Origin: Haemaphysalis longicornis
Lineage: Eukaryota > Arthropoda > Arachnida > Ixodida > Ixodidae
Length of the DNA: 64,000 bases
Assembly (NCBI GenBank): GCA_013339765.2
Contig: CM023448.1
Coordinates: forward strand, 197,014,409 to 197,078,408
Reading direction: 5' to 3'
In this document: piece after piece, positions 57,515-64,000 of the stretch
Position numbering within the stretch: the stretch's first letter is position 1
How the letters are laid out: every line of letters begins with the position of its first letter
Program-made: the position numbers and the translations under genes
The notes under the pieces: generated by a model
Seen by the model: the letters and a program-made list of their open reading frames with translations, nothing else
The model's database searches: none
What the model was told of the DNA's origin: nothing

Positions 57515-57880
57515 TACTACACCTTGCTTTCTTTTTATACTTTGAGATTCAAAGCTATGAGCAGGTTGAGACTTGACGGCTAGTACATACGAATACGTGC
57601 GCTTGGTGATGCAAGGGTAAATAGTGGGTCTGAAATGGAAAGCGAAAATTGGAAGGATACCTGATCCTTGTCTAAATGCGGGGTTGAGGGTTTCAAACTG
57701 TGCGTGCGTGTGCGTCCCTACTGGCACGAACAAACCATCATCACTCTTCATGTTCTGCGTTCTTAGCAATTCCTTCGAAACGGGAATTAACCCAGTGACT
57801 TTTCTGTTTTGTGCCCGGTTTTTAACTTGGGTATGGAAGACCTATTGTACGGGCATAGCAACCAGACTTAAGGCTCACTA
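57515..57880. other. Unassigned stretch between two LINE remnants
   Basis: The minus-strand open frame reaching 57769 continues from the LINE but its outer part (residues before about 95) matches nothing I recognise. Confidence 0.3.
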
Positions 57881-58040
57881 AATCATCATCATCAACAGCC
57901 AACTTAGGTCCACTGGAAGACAGAAGCCTCTTCCGAAATCTTCCCTCTTTATTTTTTTCCTTCGCTGTTGTGTACCTTCTCCCACTGATTAAATCCCTGA
58001 CTCCGTACTCCTGTGGCAAATACAGCAGCGAGCCGCCTAA
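57881..58040 (-). mobile_element. 5'-truncated RTE LINE stub
   Basis: atcatcatcatcaacagcc followed by ccactg.aagacagaagcctctt parallels the 3' end of the full-length RTE at 19387-19440 (catcatcatcatcaccagcc, cccactgcagggcaaaggcc) in the same orientation. Only about 150 bases remain. Confidence 0.65.
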
Positions 58041-58044
58041 AGTG

Positions 58045-59885
58045 TGCCTGAATTGGAGCGTTATAAACTTTTAGCCTGCCGTCCCTGACAACACCGTGAC
58101 TCGGCACATTGTCCAACTAAGAGTGGTCCATACATATGCCAATCGCTGGGCCCGCAACATTCCCATCGCTGTTGCAAGAACGTTTTCAGATATGGTGTCC
58201 TCACTAAGTTCTTTTCATCCGCCTGGTCCTGCCTTGATCACGTATATCGTTCAACCCTCAGTTTTCTGGGATGATGAAAACGGGCGCAGGTAGGGATACC
58301 TATGCAGAATAGATTGACAAATTTCATCCTCCCTTCTAAGATCAGCCCTTCATCGCGCCTCTGCTCCCCTCATTGCAGTGCATTGAGCTTGTGAACTATG
58401 CATATTTGGGCTTGAATAAGCGGTTAACCTGCGAGTTTGTGAACATTGACCGTCCTGCGAGAAAAAAAGTAACCGCGAACCTGCTGAGGTATGTAAAATA
58501 TATGGTAATAGCTAAAGTGCTTTGTCTGGCGTTTCCAATTTGCATACTATCAAGAGGCGGTTCTGGTGGGCTGCGACGCCTGAAACTGCGGTGACATCGG
58601 GCATTTGGAAAAAAAACCTTTGAGGAGCACTTACTCTGTACAAACAAGATGATTTGTAGCTTGAAAACTGCCCATTTTATTTTTATTACGGAGTAACGTA
58701 GAACACGAGCTAGAGCGACCTCAACGTTCATATGGCTGGACTGAATTTAAAACATGTGAGGGAATTTTTATCCACCCCTCGTGCGGAAGTAAAAGGCAGC
58801 TGCGTTCTGATATCATTTTCCCGTGACCTCACTGCAGCTCAGATTATTTTCGGGAATTTTATGTCTGGATTCTGCAACGCAGTACAATTTGGAAATGATG
58901 CCAACACAATTATAAATGATGCGGCTACGCTACACTAATTAAAAACGGAAAGAGGTTTTGTTCCCAATAGGCGGGCCCCTGAGCTCCCTTTTCATGCACT
59001 ACTAGCCTGTCCAGCCACAACGAGTTCTTTCCCACAAGTCCATTTTTATAATTTCTTTAGGTGTATTACATGGTCGAGGAGCTCTCTTTCAAAATACAAA
59101 TGTCAAAAAGAAATGCGTGCAGTTCTAGTTAAATTAACGATAGCTGTACTAGTTACATTCATTATAATAAACTGTATAGAGTTAAGCCCACAGTTAGAAC
59201 GCGGAGGGTAAATGCCTCGAGAATTTGGGCAGAGAAAGACCCCGGTATATCCGGTTAAGGTTACGTCAACCAGATCTAAATCTGCATTACAAACTCATCT
59301 ATCACTATAGGCGTCACTCCCGAATGAAGGGTTGCTCATCTTTATAGAGAATAAAGGGCCTGTAACGAGAAGGAGATTGTTTCATGACGTTGTGGTTTTC
59401 GGAGTGGATGTTACTAGGTATGCAGCACGCTCTGTCACGGGTACTACAGTACCAGACGCGCCACTGATGTTTTCAATCACTTGCATATGCGTACATTCAC
59501 TTTCCGGATATATAGAGCAGTTTATGAGTGTGTTTGCCTGTCAACATCGTGGTTAAAACTGCCCCACATCGCCTACTTAGGAACAGAAACACAGTGGATT
59601 AATTCCATCTCTCTACCGCGTCCTGCTACTACCGGACGCATTATGTCGAGCGTGTATGTGGCTCGTTTGAGGCTTGCACATAACGTATTTTGGGGATTTC
59701 TGGCCATAGAATGATTCAAGAAATTCAGTGCCCTTCCACTCTGTGAAGAAGGATAACCAGCAAAGCTTGGCACAGTCCAAGGGGGTCACAAAACCACAGC
59801 CGGTCTGGACACGCACGCAAGCTCGGCGCTCGCTCACGGCCCTGCAAAACCAAGCACATTTCTTTGTAATTTGTTGCGCTTGAGC
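58045..59885. other. Stretch without recognised genes
   Basis: AT-rich. Open frames 58396-58731 (-), 59332-59714 (+) and 59613-59900 (-) are not similar to anything I know. Confidence 0.3.
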
Positions 59886-59892
59886 ATACCTA

Positions 59893-60190
59893 GTGGACAA
59901 ACACGGGGCTGTCCGTTCCCCTCCCGCGTCGTGGGAATCTTACCTCTCTGTGTAACGCACCAACCCAAACCACTTGACCTTGCAGGATAGCACTCAGGCT
60001 GCATCGGGCCGTGACACGTCCGCGTTTAAATCTCACCACAACGGACATGTCATCGATGAGACCGCTGAAGCCTGGCTGCGCGCACACGCCCACCCACTCC
60101 ACCCACCGTACCCATGCACGCGTGCTTAGACGCCAAAGACACCGGCCAAAATGTCAGCTCCTGCAACCCTTCAAGCTGGACGAATAGAAG
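59893..60190 (+). repeat. Unclassified dispersed repeat, copy 3
   Basis: Matches copy 1 (22793-23420) across cgtcgtgggaatcttac..., cgtccgcgtttaaatctc and acaacggacatg, and copy 2 across gccaaagacaccggc. It ends near tgcaacccttcaag. No coding or terminal repeat features. Confidence 0.55.
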
Positions 60191-60309
60191 CCTGCAAAAA
60201 ACTCACAGGAGTCTTTCAAAAAGATAACACAAATGTCAAATGCCTAGTGCTTGGGTGCTGAACATTGCTGGTCTACGCTGATTTCGTTATGCCGATTTGG
60301 CTATATGTA

Positions 60310-60535
60310 GAAACCAAGGCATACACAGCTTCACTTTAAAAAAAGAGTCAAACCCATGCCACGCTGGAGACAGCTGGAAACCAGTACATCAGTGCCGGAC
60401 AACGCGGACAACTCTGGGCCCGCAGAGGGTGCGGACCCAGTCAAGCCGACCCTGTGAGGGCTTTTTGTCCATGGTGCCAACTGCGCGCAGAACGATGTTG
60501 AATAAAAATGATTTGATTTGATTTAATTTTAAATG
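60310..60535 (+). mobile_element. Probable retroelement 3' end with (GATTT)n tail
   Basis: A GC-richer block (60360-60500) ends in ..gttgaataaaaatgatttga and then gatttgatttaatttt. The AATAAA followed by a short tandem repeat is typical of LINE/SINE 3' ends. No coding part was recognised. Confidence 0.45.
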
Positions 60536-60539
60536 GGAA

Positions 60540-61765
60540 AATGGAGATAGAACAGCTGGTGGCATATTTCTGACGCCACCCGCCCTTTTAGCCACCGTAA
60601 TCGCGGCCAGTCGTCGCTGTTAGCTCAATGAGAAAAAAGGACTGAATCCAGAGTTGCACTATGCACTCAGCGTGTTCCTTTATGCGCTTCATGTTTGGTG
60701 GCATCAATTAGTTGAAGTCAATGGCAATTATAGCCCAGCCAATAGCGGGTTGCAAAACTAGTCAAGCACAAATTCCAGATATTGCATTGCGTAAAGGGCC
60801 ATTCGATTCTTCCACAACATTTGCTCTCCGTGGAGAGTCTCGCGCAACGTGTCAGAAAGCGTAAACTTGTCTGAGTTCTTACCAGCACTCAGCACCAATT
60901 ATCGGAACACGTTCACTCGATGGAAGTCGTATCCATCGAGTGGCCGTGATCGGAATGCTGTTGTAGGGACACAAAATTTCAAATGTCTACGAAAGGGAAA
61001 TCGGATCAGATTGTGATCAACGTATGAATCAGGAAACAAAACCTATATCAATGCTAGTTGGGTTCGGGTTAGTTTCCGGTGGTTTTTGTTCCAGCTCAGT
61101 TACGACTTGACTAAACCAAGTAAGCGATATAAGTGAATTTATTAGGTGGGAAGCCGCAATAAAACCACGTTGGGGATTTGACGTCCGAAGACGAGTATGT
61201 GAGGGGATGCCGCATTGAATCATACCGAATAGAGACGTCTGTGACTTTTGCATGGAGTTACCGTTTAATGTAGGAAATGGCAGTATTGAGTTGCCTCCTG
61301 ATCCACACAGAATTGCCCTTCAACGCACGAAGTTCTACGTGCATCCCTCTAACCACCAGAAACAAAGGTCTGAGATAAAAATAAAGCACACTAGTGCCCA
61401 GCGGGACATTGACTGCTTCAGCAAAGGGCCGTTTTTCCTCTGACTTACTATTAAGGTACAGCGATAGGGAAACGGTCACGTTGCAATGCGATGGGAATGC
61501 GGGCAATATAAACCGCCTTCCAACGACATGCTGGTGAAAAGCTGAAGATAATACAACTTGAATGTACATACCATTCCATTGGAAGGAGCGCGTAACTACC
61601 CTGCCATCCGAGACACACGGTGCGCTGGCGGCATTTCTCCTCTCTGATCTTTGCGCACGGGCGGCGCTGCGGCCACTCCCCTGCCTCGGAGGTGAGACTT
61701 GTGCCTTCACTGTCAGACGAAACTTTGCAATGTATATTACACTAAACACAGAAAAGACTTTCTAT
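60540..61765. other. Stretch without recognised genes
   Basis: A minus-strand frame of 163 codons (61258-61749) overlaps a plus-strand frame of 147 codons (61562-62005). Neither has a recognisable domain. 61060-61095 resembles 19065-19100. Confidence 0.3.
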
Positions 61766-61844
61766 CTCTCTTTCTCTATCTATCTATCTATCGCTCCTTC
61801 TCTATGTAACTATCTCTCCTTCTCTATCTATTGCTTCTTCTTCT

Positions 61845-61924
61845 CCATCCATCCATCCATCCATCCATCCATCCATCCATCCATCCATCCATCCATCCAT
61901 CCATCCATCCATCCATCCATCCAT
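61845..61924. repeat. (CCAT)n microsatellite
   Basis: Twenty tandem CCAT units without interruption. A shorter TCTA run precedes it at 61772-61795. Confidence 0.95.
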
Positions 61925-61929
61925 GTCGT

Positions 61930-62500
61930 CGTAGTTTGTCGTCGGCGTAGTTTGTCGTCGGCGAGAGAGTCTGAAAACTTGCGTAGACAAATTGTAATTA
62001 GTTGAAGGCCCTAAAGATCATGTGGTCAAATAGATTAGGAACAGTGTACGGAATCTCGGCCTTATTGTTCGCTAGCCACACCATGGCCAATGTAATCTTT
62101 AGCATAGGCCTAATCCAGACGTCATGGCATTGCATGAAGCAGTTTGTTTTCTAGCATCAGAGCGCGAGAGCTCAGAAAGCATGTTAGATTTTCTGTCTTT
62201 GGTTCAGCAATGCGCACAAAGGCAGTCCAATCGCTTTTCAACTTGTGCTGCACCGAAAGGGTTTGAAATCACTGTTTTTACGTGGTGTAGGGATAAGTAT
62301 TCCCCCCCTTTTGCTCTGAGCATGGAGGCGCTAACACCCTTGTTGGGGCGAGGGTATCCTTTCGTGCCTTCCACCTCTCCCTACAGGGACTTGGGAGACT
62401 GGCTACCTGGGTGGTCTGCCCGGAAGAGACTACTCAGCAAAGTACATCACGCATGATAACAATTCTTGTCCTTTGTTGCGCCTGCCGTTGTTTCCCGCCT
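61930..62500. other. Stretch without recognised genes
   Basis: A 110-codon plus-strand frame (62124-62456) is unassigned. Confidence 0.3.
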
Positions 62501-62505
62501 GCGTG

Positions 62506-62535
62506 GGAAGGAAGGAAGGAAGGAAGGAAGGAAGG
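62506..62535. repeat. (GGAA)n microsatellite
   Basis: About seven GGAA units. Confidence 0.9.
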
Positions 62536-62641
62536 TACAGGAAAGGCAGAGAGGTTAACAAAAGGGCTATTCGATTGGCTACCTTACACATGGGGATGGG
62601 CATGCGGGAATTGAATAGGAAAGAAAGGACAGCGGTACATG

Positions 62642-63489
62642 TTTAAAGGGGCCGTAAGACAAAACATAAGCTTGGTTTATTCAAACGATTGCCTCCTTAG
62701 GATCATACTGACACAACTTTTAACGTAAACTTCACTCATATAAGCTACATAATTAGGAATAGATGAAACGGCCATGCAACCCACTAGCTCATTTCCCGCA
62801 ACAGAACTTATGATGTCATACCAGCCAGCTCTGCGATTGGAGGAGGCCAGCAAAAGCAAACGCAAATTTGGCAGCGCCTATAAGTTTGCCGAACGAGCTA
62901 TTTGCGCTGACATTTAAGGCACATTCTTTTTAAAGCAGTAAGAATGGTGGGACAAACAGTGGAAGTTACAAAAGCACACGTAAACATAGAAGTACCGATG
63001 CGTGCTGCTGTTGGTACTGCGCGCACTATGCTTGGTTTAGCTGCACAGGCTTTGGAGCTTTGGGGTAGTTTTAGACGACACTGGCTGATTGACGCAAGCA
63101 ACGGCGTCTCACGTGACCATATTTGTCGAACGAGCGCTATGTTTCACGAAATAGTTATTTTCTCCCTGAACAAAAACAAGCTAGGTTTAAATACTGTCAA
63201 AAACAAACCAAAGACAGAAAACGGCTTGCTTCGATATGGTGGCGCCATGTAGGTTCAGTAACGGTAATTAAGGCGTCGCAATCGGCTGCAGATCGGTCAG
63301 TTTTTGTGATGTCATTGCAGACCTCGCAAACACACAATTTAGCGAGAAAATTAAAAGTTTAACTTAAACTCATTAATTTCTCAGTGAATAAAACATCGTT
63401 TGCATCCTGACAAGCGCTGGGGGCACTATAAAGCACGGATTCTATCGAGTAAAAACAAACTTGTATTTTGTTTGCATGGCCCCTTTAAA
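62642..63489. mobile_element. Non-autonomous TIR element, 848 bp
   Basis: The left end tttaaaggggccgt and the reverse of the right end (tttaaaggggccat) are inverted repeats. Similarity continues loosely inward (acaaaac / acaaaat). The interior has only short frames and no transposase. Palindromic tttaaa at both tips hides the exact target duplication. Confidence 0.6.
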
Positions 63490-63494
63490 AAGGA

Positions 63495-64000
63495 AAAAGG
63501 ACGAAGAAAATTACAAAAATACAAGGCGTGGCCATGGTAAGTGCAAAGGCAGTGCAAAGCACGCAGACAAGGGCTTAGTTTTGTGCCTGCGTGGGAGCGC
63601 GCACCTTGGTATTTGTGCATGCCATGATTGCGTTATTCCCTGCTCGTGCAGGCGGTTCATTATCTAGGATGTTAGGTAAGTCTTCGGTTACTCCGACTTG
63701 TGTCGGGTTGACCCTCTTCGGCGCTTTTCCGGTTGGCGCCGTTAAAGGTGAGCAGACGAGTGCCAATGTCGTCCGTTTACTCCAAGTGGTTCGCCGCCTA
63801 GCGGGCACAGTGATCCCCCGTTTCACCACAGCGCACGTCGTTCCAAGCGTAGGCAGTGAGGGCACTAACTGCCTCCCGATATCGGGCTAGGTAGATGGTA
63901 ACGGCTGATTGCCCCAGGAAGTGCCAGGTGTATAGTGCAGTGTCGGTTTTGCATCGGGGTTGCCCACGTAATAAATCCTTATGCGATGAAAGTTATCGCT
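63495..64000. other. Stretch open on both strands, unassigned
   Basis: Frames at 63591-63890 (+) and 63575-63865 (-) face each other. The Ala/Val/Gly and Thr/Pro/Arg character of the two is what a GC-rich stop-poor segment gives. An exon cannot be excluded but nothing supports one. Confidence 0.3.

Noticed and set aside
61258..61749. 163-codon minus-strand frame
   Set aside because: No domain, no splice support and an overlapping frame on the other strand. I could not support it as an exon.
61802..62005. Met-Asp-Gly-Trp and His-Pro-Ser-Ile repeat proteins
   Set aside because: These are translations of the CCAT microsatellite.
63575..63890. Facing frames of about 96-99 codons as a gene
   Set aside because: Both strands are open in a GC-rich, stop-poor segment and neither resembles a family.

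Overview
The window looks like animal nuclear DNA from an arthropod, most probably a tick or another chelicerate. It has no operons or dense coding. It holds one clear cellular gene exon in about 64 kb, and the rest is a patchwork of transposable elements of many ages. The tick assignment is inferred from repeat character: RTE and I-type LINEs, Penelope-like elements and tRNA-derived SINEs with B boxes. It is not proven by a species-specific marker.

The cellular gene is on the minus strand. An open exon at 8070-8900 encodes the start through transmembrane helix 5 of a class A GPCR of the thyrotropin-releasing-hormone receptor (TRHR / EFLamide receptor) family, and ends at a consensus splice donor in the third intracellular loop. 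The exon for TM6-TM7 was not found in the window and should lie beyond its left edge. A CpG-rich 5' flank (about 8990-9390) may hold its promoter.

Layout. 1-8 kb: unclassified sequence, a TIR element, a miRNA-like hairpin and a 'tail-box' repeat with a tRNA-like segment. 8-9.4 kb: the receptor exon and 5' flank. 11.9-14.3 kb: degenerate RTE and CR1/Jockey-like LINE remnants. 17-18.6 kb: an I-type LINE relic. 19.37-22.59 kb: a full-length RTE LINE with a 13-bp target-site duplication and a tRNA-like 5' head. 22.8-24 kb: two adjacent copies of an unclassified repeat. 24.7-28 kb: an I-type relic, a pogo/mariner-like TIR element and a SINE. 28.2-32 kb: an old LINE split by a 2.43-kb hAT-like element with a perfect 8-bp duplication. 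33-38 kb: SINEs, a TCTG microsatellite and a 904-bp foldback element. 39-41 kb: a Penelope-like element (RT plus GIY-YIG nuclease) abutting a compact promoter-bearing repeat. 42-43.1 kb: a SINE cluster with a near-perfect palindrome. 45.7-47.8 kb: a TIR element, a LINE tail, a full unit of the compact repeat and a hairpin. 51.4 kb: a 67-nt near-perfect hairpin. 52-54 kb: a candidate TIR element containing another tail-box repeat. 54.7-58 kb: a large I-type LINE and an RTE stub. 59.9-63.5 kb: a third copy of the unclassified repeat, microsatellites and another TIR element.

The genes do not form a pathway. The LINEs and the Penelope element supply, or once supplied, reverse transcriptase and nuclease functions, and the SINEs, MITEs and short repeats are non-autonomous. 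Most element reading frames are broken. The points most worth following up are the RTE element mobilised together with a tRNA-like head, the short repeat family with a conserved TATA/initiator promoter and a tiny CPxC-containing frame, and the 67-nt hairpin at 51417-51483.
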